A DNA stretch of 8,874 bases, from NCBI GenBank assembly GCA_030731635.1, contig JANQTR010000264.1, forward strand, positions 1 to 8,874, written 5' to 3'. Positions 1-6,116 of this stretch are shown here, in pieces. This DNA is from Erythrobacter sp. (lineage in GTDB: Bacteria; Pseudomonadota; Alphaproteobacteria; Sphingomonadales; Sphingomonadaceae). How positions within the stretch are numbered: the first letter of the stretch is position 1; the number at the start of each line of letters is the position of its first letter. The position numbers and the translations under genes were made by a program. Below the pieces are notes generated by a model that saw only the letters and a program-made list of their open reading frames with translations, was not told the DNA's origin and did not search any database.

Positions 1-31
1 ATGCGCTGATCCGTGAGCCAGGAGACCGACC
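1..31 (+). promoter_or_regulatory. Cobalamin riboswitch, 3' end only (truncated by window edge)
   Basis: Bases 8-31 read GATCCGTGAGCCAGGAGACC followed by GACC. This is the highly conserved 3' segment of the cobalamin (B12) riboswitch aptamer, which normally ends in GA-CCG-GAGCCAGGAGACC plus a closing strand. The 5' two thirds of the aptamer lie outside the window. In the family, binding of adenosyl- or other cobalamins folds this core and represses the downstream transport or synthesis gene. Its position 137 bases upstream of a TonB-dependent receptor on the same strand fits a btuB leader. The identification rests on the motif match and the gene context. The missing upstream conserved boxes could not be inspected. 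Confidence 0.88.
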
Positions 32-167
32 GGGGCGTGTCGCTCTTTGCTTGGCTCAGGGATTGGTCAGGCGCGGAACCACTTTCGTTGTGAGCGACAT
101 CGCTGGGCTCTGAGGGATGGGATCGAACCCCTCGTGGCCTTCATGTTGCTGATGACGGGAGGAATCC
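32..167 (+). promoter_or_regulatory. Expression platform / leader between riboswitch and receptor gene
   Basis: This leader holds several mutually exclusive pairings. Bases 50-58 are complementary to aptamer core bases 14-22 (one G-U). After a single G-G mismatch (13/59) the complementarity continues as 60-67 with 5-12, including three G-U pairs. Bases 38-45 (TGTCGCTC) pair perfectly with 92-99 (GAGCGACA). Bases 112-116 (GAGGG) pair with 129-133 (CCCTC). Bases 130-133 and 138-142 can each pair with parts of the Shine-Dalgarno at 157-163. There is no run of Ts after any stem, so control of translation initiation is more likely than intrinsic termination. The pairings are seen directly; the switching mechanism is inferred. 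Confidence 0.6.
157..163 (+). promoter_or_regulatory. Ribosome binding site that fixes the GTG start of the receptor gene
   Basis: GGGAGGA lies four bases before the GTG at 168. No comparable Shine-Dalgarno precedes the next in-frame starts, and the GTG start gives a proper signal peptide. The site sits in the loop of a small hairpin made by ACGG (155-158) and CCGT (166-169), the latter overlapping the start codon. Confidence 0.7.
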
Positions 168-2114
168 GTGAAAAATCTGAAATTGTCGTGCAGCGTCGCT
201 GGGGTGGCGCTGGGGTGGGCTGTGCCTGTGGCGGCGCAAACGCGGGACATCGACGAGCCCGATAATTTGCCAATCGTGATCGCGGACTACAAGCGTACGG
301 ACATTATCGTCAGCGGTACACGCTCGGGCGATGGAGTGTATCCTGAAAATTATACGGGCTCGGTGACGGTCATCTCCGACGAACAACTCGAAGCCCGCCA
401 GGCCCGAGACATTGCCGATGTGCTGCGCGATGTTCCGGGCGTGGCGGTTGCGGGCATCGCAGGCCAGACCCAGATCCGCCTGCGCGGCTCCGAAGCCAAT
501 CACGTGCTGGTGCTGGTCGACGGGATCGAGGTCTCCGATCCCTTTGCAGGCGAGTTCGACATCGGCACCTTGCAAGCCGAAGTCGGCGCGCGGGTGGAAG
601 TGCTGCGCGGGCCGCAATCGGCGCTCTATGGGCCGGACGCGATTGGCGGCGTGATTGCCTATGAAAGCGCGAGCGGGCGCAGCGTTCCGGGCTTTGCCGC
701 GCGGATCGAAGGCGGGACGCAAGGCACAGTCAACGGCGCGCTCCGGTACGGTGCAGCGAGCGATAGCTGGGACGCGGCGCTCTCCGCCGTGGTGGTCAGC
801 GCCGATGGCCAGCCCAATGCCCGGGGCGGCACGCGCGATATTGGCCGCGACAGCTACACGCTTTCGGGCAAGGGCGCGGTAGAGGTGACGGGCAGCCTGC
901 AATTGCGCGCCGCAGCCCGCTTTATCCGCACCGAGGGCCAGACCAACGACAGCAATTTCGATTCCACCAGCCCCACCTTCGGCTTCATCATCGACAGCCC
1001 CGGCGTGACCTTCACCAACGAGGCGGTCTATGCCCTCGTCGGCGCGCGGGCGGAGGTGCTGGACGGGCGCTGGACGCATGATTTGTCCGCTCAGGTGGCC
1101 GCAATCGACCGCGAAACGGACAGCCCCTTTGGCCTGACATCCGCCAGCGAAGGCGACCGGGTCAAGGCGTCCTATGTCACCGCACTGCGGATCGCGGATG
1201 AACACAACCTCACCTTCGCTGCCGATTGGGAACGTGAAAGCTTCCGCAATGCACTGGCGGCCAGCGGCGGATTCACCGGGCGGCGTAGCGTCGAACAGGT
1301 CGGCTTTGTCGGCGAATATCGCTACAGCGGAGAGGCGTTCGACCTGTCGACGGCGCTGCGCCATGATCTCAACGACCGTTTCCGCGATGCGACCACCTTC
1401 CGTGTCGGCGCGGGGTATCGCGTCACCGATACCACCCGATTGCGGACAGCGGCGGGATCTGGGGTCAAGAGCCCCGGCTTCTTTGAGCTTTACGGGTTCG
1501 TCAGCGGACAGTTCATCGGCAATGCAGCGCTGCGTCCGGAAAAATCCACCGGCTGGGAAGTCGGGTTTGATCAGGACGTGGGGGAGGGCGCGCGGGTATC
1601 CGTCACCTATTTCGACAGCCAGTTGGATGGCGAGATTTTCACGACTTTCCCGCCCCCCAATTTCATCGCCACCCCGGCCAATCGGACCACGCAAAGCAAT
1701 CAGCGCGGGGTCGAATTGGCGTTCAACGCCAGTATTGCCCCGCAGTGGACCCTCGATGCGGCCTATTCCTACCTCGATGCCGAAGAAAACGGGGTGGAAG
1801 AAGTCCGCCGCCCCAACCACATCGCCAGCGCGGCGCTGAACTGGACCGCGCCGGGTGATGCTGCGTCAGCCGCGCTGGTGGTGCGCCACAATGGCGCGAC
1901 GGCTGATGTGGCCTTCACCGACCCCAGCTTTGTGCCGGTGCGGGTGACCCTGGACGATTACACCCTCGTCAATCTCAACGCGCGGGTGCGGCTGGCCGAG
2001 GGGGTCAGCGCTTTCGCCCGTGTCGATAACCTGCTCGATCAGCGATACGAACAGGTGTTCAGCTTCGTGTCGCCGGGGCGCAGCGCGGTGGTGGGCGTGG
2101 AGGCGCGTTTTTGA
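168..2114 (+). CDS. btuB: TonB-dependent outer-membrane receptor, BtuB-like (vitamin B12 uptake)
   Basis: This 648-residue protein is a TonB-dependent outer-membrane transporter, and the leader's cobalamin riboswitch points to vitamin B12 as substrate. Residues 1-24 form a signal peptide: a Lys-containing start, a hydrophobic stretch and a likely cut after VAA or AAQ. A TonB-box-like segment (TDIIVSGTR, 44-52) follows. The plug domain spans about 60-170 and contains the family signatures LRGSEANHVLVLVDG and VEVLRGPQSALYGPDAIGG. The rest is rich in alternating beta strands, as in a 22-strand barrel, and ends in Phe, the usual outer-membrane insertion signal. Its length is close to that of E. 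coli BtuB (just over 600 residues). The start is GTG with a strong Shine-Dalgarno. Energy would come from TonB-ExbB-ExbD encoded elsewhere. Substrate assignment depends on the riboswitch; without it the protein could be called only a siderophore/B12-type receptor. Confidence 0.85.
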   Translation: MKNLKLSCSVAGVALGWAVPVAAQTRDIDEPDNLPIVIADYKRTDIIVSGTRSGDGVYPENYTGSVTVISDEQLEARQARDIADVLRDVPGVAVAGIAGQTQIRLRGSEANHVLVLVDGIEVSDPFAGEFDIGTLQAEVGARVEVLRGPQSALYGPDAIGGVIAYESASGRSVPGFAARIEGGTQGTVNGALRYGAASDSWDAALSAVVVSADGQPNARGGTRDIGRDSYTLSGKGAVEVTGSLQLRAAARFIRTEGQTNDSNFDSTSPTFGFIIDSPGVTFTNEAVYALVGARAEVLDGRWTHDLSAQVAAIDRETDSPFGLTSASEGDRVKASYVTALRIADEHNLTFAADWERESFRNALAASGGFTGRRSVEQVGFVGEYRYSGEAFDLSTALRHDLNDRFRDATTFRVGAGYRVTDTTRLRTAAGSGVKSPGFFELYGFVSGQFIGNAALRPEKSTGWEVGFDQDVGEGARVSVTYFDSQLDGEIFTTFPPPNFIATPANRTTQSNQRGVELAFNASIAPQWTLDAAYSYLDAEENGVEEVRRPNHIASAALNWTAPGDAASAALVVRHNGATADVAFTDPSFVPVRVTLDDYTLVNLNARVRLAEGVSAFARVDNLLDQRYEQVFSFVSPGRSAVVGVEARF

Positions 2115-2118
2115 GTTC

Positions 2119-2138
2119 CGCACCCCATCCGGGGTGCG
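2119..2138 (+). terminator. Hairpin after the receptor gene (terminator-like, no U-tract)
   Basis: CGCACCCC (2119-2126) and GGGGTGCG (2131-2138) form a perfect eight-base-pair GC-rich stem with an ATCC loop, four bases after the btuB stop codon. The bases that follow are AAATCCTCGC, so there is no U-run as in a classical intrinsic terminator. It may stabilise the 3' end of the mRNA, work as a weak terminator, or be part of the larger palindromic element that follows. Confidence 0.5.
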
Positions 2139-2140
2139 AA

Positions 2141-2247
2141 ATCCTCGCTCATGCGACCTCTTTGTTGGCCTATCGCTTCGGTACTTGAGGCCTGTAGGTC
2201 GCGTCGCTGTGGGCCGCCGCTTGGCCTTGCGGCCCTTTGGGCCGTGA
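2141..2247. repeat. Cluster of inverted repeats in intergenic DNA; candidate dispersed palindromic element
   Basis: No gene is supported between 2115 and 2344. Within it, GCGACCT (2153-2159) pairs with AGGTCGC (2196-2202), and nested inside are GGCCT (2167-2171) and AGGCC (2188-2192). Next come GGCCGC (2212-2217) with GCGGCC (2229-2234), and CGGCCC (2230-2235) with GGGCCG (2239-2244) around a TTT loop. The last two stems compete for the same bases. Such density of palindromes after a gene is typical of dispersed intergenic repeats, but only one copy is visible here, so the call is inferred. Bases 2248-2297 show nothing beyond a short direct repeat, AACGGGG at 2275 and 2285. Confidence 0.4.
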
Positions 2248-2297
2248 CCCCTGCCGCCTTACGCGCGCCTTCTCAACGGGGGCGAACGGGGCTGTGC

Positions 2298-2328
2298 TTG
2301 CCATTCCCCTCGCAATTGCAGCAATAAA
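2298..2328 (+). promoter_or_regulatory. Weak candidate promoter for obgE
   Basis: TTGCCA at 2298-2303 resembles a -35 box, and AATAAA at 2323-2328 matches four of six -10 positions. The 19-base spacer is longer than ideal. This is the only AT-richer stretch before obgE. It also carries two small palindromes, GCAATTGC (2312-2319) and TTGC-A-GCAA (2316-2324). Low confidence: alphaproteobacterial promoters are poorly predictable by eye. Confidence 0.2.
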
Positions 2329-2333
2329 TGCGT

Positions 2334-2344
2334 AGGGGACGCCC
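2334..2344 (+). promoter_or_regulatory. Ribosome binding site of obgE inside a start-adjacent hairpin
   Basis: AGGGGA (2334-2339) is a good Shine-Dalgarno five bases before the ATG at 2345. GGG (2336-2338), ACG and CCC (2342-2344) can form a tiny stem that ends exactly at the start codon. The same arrangement recurs before proB. Confidence 0.55.
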
Positions 2345-3409
2345 ATGCATTTTCTTGACCAAGCCAAAATCTATGTGAAGTCCGGCGGGGGCGGCCCTGG
2401 GGCCGTCTCGTTCCGGCGTGAGATGTACGTCGAATATGGTGGCCCTGACGGCGGCAACGGCGGCAGCGGCGGCGATATCGTTTTCGAAGCCGTTGCGGGC
2501 CTCAACACCCTGATCGACTTCCGCTATTCGCAGCACTTTAAAGCCCCGCGCGGCGGTCACGGGATGGGTAAGGACCGCACTGGCGCCTCAGCCAAGCCGC
2601 TCGTCATCAAGGTGCCGGTCGGCACGCAGATCCTCTCCGACGACAAGGATGAGGTGCTCGCCGATTTCACGCAGGTCGGCCAGCGCATCGTGTTCCTTGA
2701 AGGCGGAATGGGCGGACGCGGCAATGCCAGCTACAAAACCTCCACCAACCGCGCGCCGCGCCAGCATCAGGACGGAATTCCGGGTCAGGAAGCCTGGGTG
2801 TGGTTGCGGCTGAAGCTGCTCGCCGATGTGGGCCTTGTCGGCCTGCCCAACGCGGGCAAATCGACCTTCATCAACGCAGTCAGCAACGCGCAGGCCAAGG
2901 TCGGCGATTATGCCTTCACCACACTGGTGCCAAAACTGGGCGTGGTGCGCCACAAGGGCCGCGAATTTGTGCTGGCCGACATCCCCGGCCTGATCGAAGG
3001 CGCAGCCGAGGGTGCAGGAGTGGGCGACCGTTTCCTGGGCCATATCGAACGCTGCCGGGTGTTGATCCACCTGATCGACATCACCGGCACCGAAGCATCT
3101 GACCCCGCCGAAGCAATGCGCGTGGTTGAAGAAGAACTGGCAGCTTACGGCGCCGGGTTGGAGGACAAATCGCGGCTGGTCGCGCTCAACAAGCTTGATC
3201 TGGCCGATAGCGAATTGGTCGACGCCTTCCGTGCCGAATTGCTGGCAGCAGGCGCGGAAAAGGTGTTTGCGGTGTCCGGCGCGACTGGCGCAGGGATTCC
3301 TGAATTGCTCGACGCCGTGCTCGGCTACCTGCCAGACCGCACTTCGACCGAGACCAAGACGGTCGAGGTTGAGAACGAGGGTGACGCTGCCGAGTGGTCG
3401 CCGCTCTGA
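2345..3409 (+). CDS. obgE: Obg family GTPase ObgE/CgtA
   Basis: This 354-residue protein is the essential, ribosome-associated Obg GTPase that acts in large-subunit assembly and links it to growth and stress. Residues 1-158 form the glycine-rich Obg fold (repeated GG motifs at 13-43 and GGMGGRG at 120-126). The GTPase domain follows with all motifs: G1 GLPNAGKS (166-173), G2 FTT (191-193), G3 DIPG (212-215) within DIPGLIEGA, G4 NKLD (282-285) and G5 SGATG (311-315). The protein ends soon after the G domain with a short acidic tail finishing in WSPL, so the extra C-terminal domain of some Firmicute Obg proteins is absent; this is usual in proteobacteria. ATG start with AGGGGA. It is first in a same-strand series with proB, 58 bases downstream, a pairing often seen in alphaproteobacteria. 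Cytoplasmic. Confidence 0.97.
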   Translation: MHFLDQAKIYVKSGGGGPGAVSFRREMYVEYGGPDGGNGGSGGDIVFEAVAGLNTLIDFRYSQHFKAPRGGHGMGKDRTGASAKPLVIKVPVGTQILSDDKDEVLADFTQVGQRIVFLEGGMGGRGNASYKTSTNRAPRQHQDGIPGQEAWVWLRLKLLADVGLVGLPNAGKSTFINAVSNAQAKVGDYAFTTLVPKLGVVRHKGREFVLADIPGLIEGAAEGAGVGDRFLGHIERCRVLIHLIDITGTEASDPAEAMRVVEEELAAYGAGLEDKSRLVALNKLDLADSELVDAFRAELLAAGAEKVFAVSGATGAGIPELLDAVLGYLPDRTSTETKTVEVENEGDAAEWSPL

Positions 3410-3455
3410 TGGCGGCATCAGCGCTTACGCTGCGGGACACGAACACCAACACAAC

Positions 3456-3467
3456 AGGGGATACCCC
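3456..3467 (+). promoter_or_regulatory. Ribosome binding site of proB within a GGGG-ATA-CCCC hairpin
   Basis: The Shine-Dalgarno AGGGG (3456-3460) is followed by ATA and CCCC (3464-3467), which abuts the ATG at 3468. The four G-C pairs would hide the ribosome binding site. This sequence fixes the start: the frame stays open upstream into obgE, but only this ATG has a Shine-Dalgarno and gives the family's usual N-terminus. A second small stem, CAGCG-CTTA-CGCTG (3419-3432), lies just after the obgE stop. Confidence 0.55.
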
Positions 3468-4601
3468 ATGACAATCGAGACCCTGCTCGATTTTTCCGAC
3501 GTTGAAAAATGTCCGCGCCTGGTAATCAAGCTCGGCTCGGCGTTGCTGGTGCATGGCGATGGCGAACCACGCTATGAATGGTTGGCCACAGTGGCTCAGG
3601 AAGTTGCTGCCGCACGGGCGCGCGGACAGGAAATCATCGTCGTATGTTCAGGCGCGGTCGCGGTGGGCGCGGCCAAGCTGGGATTGCCGGGCGGCGGCCG
3701 CGAAACACTCGCCCATGCGCAGGCGGCAGCGTCGGCCGGGCAGGTGGTGCTGATTGCAACCTGGGCGCAGCTGCTGGCTGAACATGGTCTGGTGGCTGGG
3801 CAGATGCTGTTGACGTTGGATGATCTCGAAGGACGGCGGCGCTATCTCAATGCGTCGGAAACGCTGCGCGAATTGCTGGCGCGCGGGGCGGTGCCGATCA
3901 TCAACGAGAATGACAGTATTGCCACCAGCGAAATCCGCTTTGGCGATAATGACCGGCTGGCCGCGCGGGTGGCGCAGGCGGCGGCGGCGAACGGCGTGCT
4001 GCTGCTGACCGATGTCGAGGGGCTGTATGATCGCGACCCTTCGCATCCTGAGGCCGAAATCCTGCCGCAGGTGCACGGTGTGACCGAGGAAATTCACGAG
4101 ATGGCAACCGGCGAATCGTCGTCGGGCAAGGGTTCGGGCGGCATGACGTCCAAACTGCTCGCGGCTGAAATTGCTGAACGCGCCGGCATTGCACTGGCGA
4201 TCATCAAGGGAGTGGACAATCTGCCGATTGCCTGTGCGATGGCGGCCAATCGTGGGACATTGTTCCTGCCCACGCGCGATGACAATGCGTGGAAAAGCTG
4301 GATTGGCGGGCGTTTGCGCTTCAACGGGTCAGTGCGGGTGGATGAAGGCTGTGTTGATGCGCTGTACCGCGGGAAAAGCCTGCTTGCCGCCGGAATTATC
4401 GGCGTTTCTGGCGATTTCGAACGCGGCGATGTGATCAAGGTCGAAGGGCCGGACGGGAAGCTGATCGCCAAAGGCCTGGTCGAATATGACTGGGACGAAT
4501 GCCACGCGATCAAGGGCCTGCGGAGCGAAGAGGTCGCTGTGCGGTTGGGCCACCTGCCGCGATCCTGCGTGATCCACCGCGATCATCTGGTCTTGCTGTG
4601 A
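3468..4601 (+). CDS. proB: Glutamate 5-kinase
   Basis: This 377-residue enzyme phosphorylates L-glutamate with ATP to give glutamyl 5-phosphate, the first step of proline synthesis and normally the proline-inhibited one. The amino-acid kinase domain (about 17-255) shows KLGS (21-24, with the catalytic Lys), SGAVAVG (61-67), PIINENDS (143-150), FGDND (158-162), TDVEGLYDRDP (181-191) and GSGGMTSK (222-229). Lys229 corresponds to the conserved phosphate-binding lysine. A C-terminal PUA domain (about 280-370) is present, as in E. coli ProB, and the length matches the family. The start was set at 3468 by the Shine-Dalgarno; the open frame reaching back to 3126 is overlap with obgE and is not coding. 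The next enzyme, proA, is not in the window. Co-transcription with obgE and the downstream dehydrogenase is likely from strand and spacing. Confidence 0.96.
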   Translation: MTIETLLDFSDVEKCPRLVIKLGSALLVHGDGEPRYEWLATVAQEVAAARARGQEIIVVCSGAVAVGAAKLGLPGGGRETLAHAQAAASAGQVVLIATWAQLLAEHGLVAGQMLLTLDDLEGRRRYLNASETLRELLARGAVPIINENDSIATSEIRFGDNDRLAARVAQAAAANGVLLLTDVEGLYDRDPSHPEAEILPQVHGVTEEIHEMATGESSSGKGSGGMTSKLLAAEIAERAGIALAIIKGVDNLPIACAMAANRGTLFLPTRDDNAWKSWIGGRLRFNGSVRVDEGCVDALYRGKSLLAAGIIGVSGDFERGDVIKVEGPDGKLIAKGLVEYDWDECHAIKGLRSEEVAVRLGHLPRSCVIHRDHLVLL

Positions 4602-4625
4602 TCTTGCCCCAATGAGTCTTCTGGC

Positions 4626-5540
4626 ATGAGCGTTCTGGCCATCACCGGCGCGACGGGGTTTGTCGGTAGCGCAGTGTTGGCCGCGGCGTTGGATGCAGGG
4701 CATCAGGTACGCGCGCTGACCCGGCGCGATCAGCCAGAAATGGCAGGGCTTGCGTGGGTGCCGGGCGATCTGGCGGATACTGCGGCGCTGGCCAAGCTTG
4801 TCGCCGGTGCCCACGCGGTGATCCATGTCGCGGGCCTCACCAACACGCCCGATCCGGCGGAGTTCGAGGTCGCCAATGTCACCGGCACTGCCAACGTCAT
4901 CGCCGCGATGGCGTCATGCGGCGCGCGGCGGCTGGTATTCGTCTCGTCACTCGCCTCGCGCATGCCTGCGCTTTCGGCCTATGGCGCGTCCAAGGCTCGG
5001 GCCGAAACGCTGGTCGAAGCGAGCGGGCTGGACTGGACCATCATCCGCCCGCCTGCAGTCTATGGCCCGCGCGATATCGACATGCTTGACCTGTTCCGCG
5101 CCGCGAAATGGGGCGTGGTGCCGCTGCCGCCGGGCGGGGCAACCTCGATCATCCACGCCGCTGATCTCAGCGCTTTGCTGGTGGCACTGACTGGCAATGC
5201 CGCCCCGACGAAGAAGCAGATATACGAACCGGATGATGGCCGCGAAGGCGGGTGGAGCCACAAGGAATTGGCGCAGGCGATTGGGCAGGCGGTAGGCAAG
5301 CGCAGCGTCTTCGCCCCGCACCTGCCGCGCGCGGTGCTCGAAGCCGCTGCCGCCGCTGACCGCCTGCTGCGCGGCGACCGCGCCAAACTTACCGCCGACC
5401 GGGTGGGCTATATGTGCCACCCCAACTGGGTGTCGCGCTCTGATCGCAGGGTGCCGCCGGGCATCTGGCAGCCGCAGATTGCGGGGCCGGAGGGGCTGAA
5501 GGCGACGGCGGAGTGGTACAAGCGCGAGGGTTGGGTTTGA
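4626..5540 (+). CDS. NAD(P)-dependent epimerase/dehydratase family protein (extended SDR), substrate unknown
   Basis: A 304-residue extended short-chain dehydrogenase/reductase. The Rossmann nucleotide-binding motif is GATGFVG (8-14). VSS (106-108) and YGASK (119-123) provide the Ser and Tyr-x-x-x-Lys active-site residues, and RPPAVYGPRD (141-150) is the strand and loop typical of the nucleoside-sugar epimerase/dihydroflavonol reductase branch. The C-terminal third (about 200-304) is probably the substrate-binding part. It has no signal peptide or membrane segment, so it is cytoplasmic or peripheral. It starts 24 bases after proB with no clear Shine-Dalgarno, suggesting co-transcription and perhaps coupled translation. 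The substrate cannot be read from sequence. Possibilities are a sugar-nucleotide enzyme, a complex I-associated (NDUFA9-like) protein, or an oxidoreductase of the ceramide-reductase type known from sphingolipid-making alphaproteobacteria. The last is a guess, because no acyl carrier protein or serine palmitoyltransferase gene is adjacent. Confidence 0.88.
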   Translation: MSVLAITGATGFVGSAVLAAALDAGHQVRALTRRDQPEMAGLAWVPGDLADTAALAKLVAGAHAVIHVAGLTNTPDPAEFEVANVTGTANVIAAMASCGARRLVFVSSLASRMPALSAYGASKARAETLVEASGLDWTIIRPPAVYGPRDIDMLDLFRAAKWGVVPLPPGGATSIIHAADLSALLVALTGNAAPTKKQIYEPDDGREGGWSHKELAQAIGQAVGKRSVFAPHLPRAVLEAAAAADRLLRGDRAKLTADRVGYMCHPNWVSRSDRRVPPGIWQPQIAGPEGLKATAEWYKREGWV

Positions 5541-5572
5541 TCACTTCGCAAAGGGAGTGATGCATTCCTTTT
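5540..5572 (+). terminator. Terminator-like hairpin at the end of the obgE-proB-SDR unit
   Basis: ATCACTTC (5540-5547) and GGGAGTGAT (5553-5561) form an eight-base-pair stem, one pair being G-U, with a six-base GCAAAG loop. After the stem, 5565-5572 reads TTCCTTTT on the plus strand. The stem begins at the last base of the SDR stop codon and lies wholly inside the 3' coding end of the convergent gene. The moderate AT content and interrupted T-run make it a plausible but imperfect intrinsic terminator. On the minus strand the G-U pair becomes C-A and there is no T-run, so it serves the plus strand better. Confidence 0.5.
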
Positions 5573-6116
5573 CGAACGCCTCAAGGTAGGTTCGCTCCCA
5601 GCACCTTTCGAAGGCCCGGAGCACGTTCATGTTGGGTGGCCAAATGATCTCTACCGGTTTGCCTTGTGCGTCCACCATTCGCGGGCTGTTCTGCGGCCGG
5701 GGCACGGCCTGAAGACGTGCAATAGCCGTATCGAGGACCCTGCGATCCCGCTCGAGGAAGGCGATCGTCCCGTCCATGTAGAAGTTCCAGCCGAAATTCG
5801 CATCCTCGTCCATCGGCTTGTAGGTCAGCCGCAACAGCGCGATGGCTTGCTCGGTCTGCCCGGCATATGCGCGCATCTGGCCTTCGTGCGTGTAGAGGAT
5901 GCTGGCGTGGTCACGCTTTTCGTGACGCCACTCACGGATAAGTTCAGCGGCTTCGGCATAACAGCCACGCTCGTATAGACCGCGCCACCCGCCGTCCGGC
6001 AGGGTCTGATCGAACCCCTGCCGATCGAGCGCCAGCATCGCCTCGAGATCGTAGGAGCAATCGGGCGCGGGAGCGGGTTCGGCGGGCTGGGCTACAGCGA
6101 GGAGCAGGGCGAGCAT
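5541..6116 (-). CDS. Hypothetical exported protein with TPR-like helices
   Basis: I do not recognise this 191-residue protein. Residues 1-9 are hydrophobic (MLALLLAVA) and are followed by a Pro/Ala-rich linker (11-19), which suggests a short signal peptide or anchor, though the usual N-terminal positive charge is missing. An in-frame TAG four codons upstream makes this ATG the earliest possible start. The body has amphipathic helices, with RGLYERGCYAEAAELIREW (45-63) and EGQMRAYAGQTEQAIALLR (78-96) resembling tetratricopeptide helix pairs. A Trp/Tyr/Phe-rich stretch (FGWNFYMDGTIAFLERD, 108-124) and four cysteines (20, 52, 172, 185) could form disulfides if it is exported. It begins 41 bases after the cysH stop on the same strand, so it may be co-transcribed. 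Its stop codon directly abuts that of the convergent SDR gene. Confidence 0.75.
   Translation of the reverse strand: MLALLLAVAQPAEPAPAPDCSYDLEAMLALDRQGFDQTLPDGGWRGLYERGCYAEAAELIREWRHEKRDHASILYTHEGQMRAYAGQTEQAIALLRLTYKPMDEDANFGWNFYMDGTIAFLERDRRVLDTAIARLQAVPRPQNSPRMVDAQGKPVEIIWPPNMNVLRAFERCWERTYLEAFEKECITPFAK

Noticed and set aside
112..134. tRNA T-arm-like string on the minus strand (GGGGTTCGATCCC)
   Set aside because: The stem next to the TTCGATC loop pairs for only two bases and there is no acceptor, D or anticodon arm around it. It is a chance resemblance inside the btuB leader.
141..1820. 559-codon open frame on the minus strand opposite the receptor gene
   Set aside because: It is a shadow of btuB caused by high GC. 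It has no domain, no Shine-Dalgarno and an implausible composition, while the plus strand shows a complete TonB-receptor with signal peptide and plug.
2020..2247. 75-codon frame across the btuB end and intergenic region
   Set aside because: It begins inside btuB in another frame and runs through palindromic non-coding DNA, with no ribosome binding site or recognisable protein features.
3126..3467. Upstream extension of the proB frame to 3126
   Set aside because: It lies in obgE out of frame, is Arg/Ser/Pro-rich shadow sequence, and the ATG at 3468 has the Shine-Dalgarno and gives the family's normal length.
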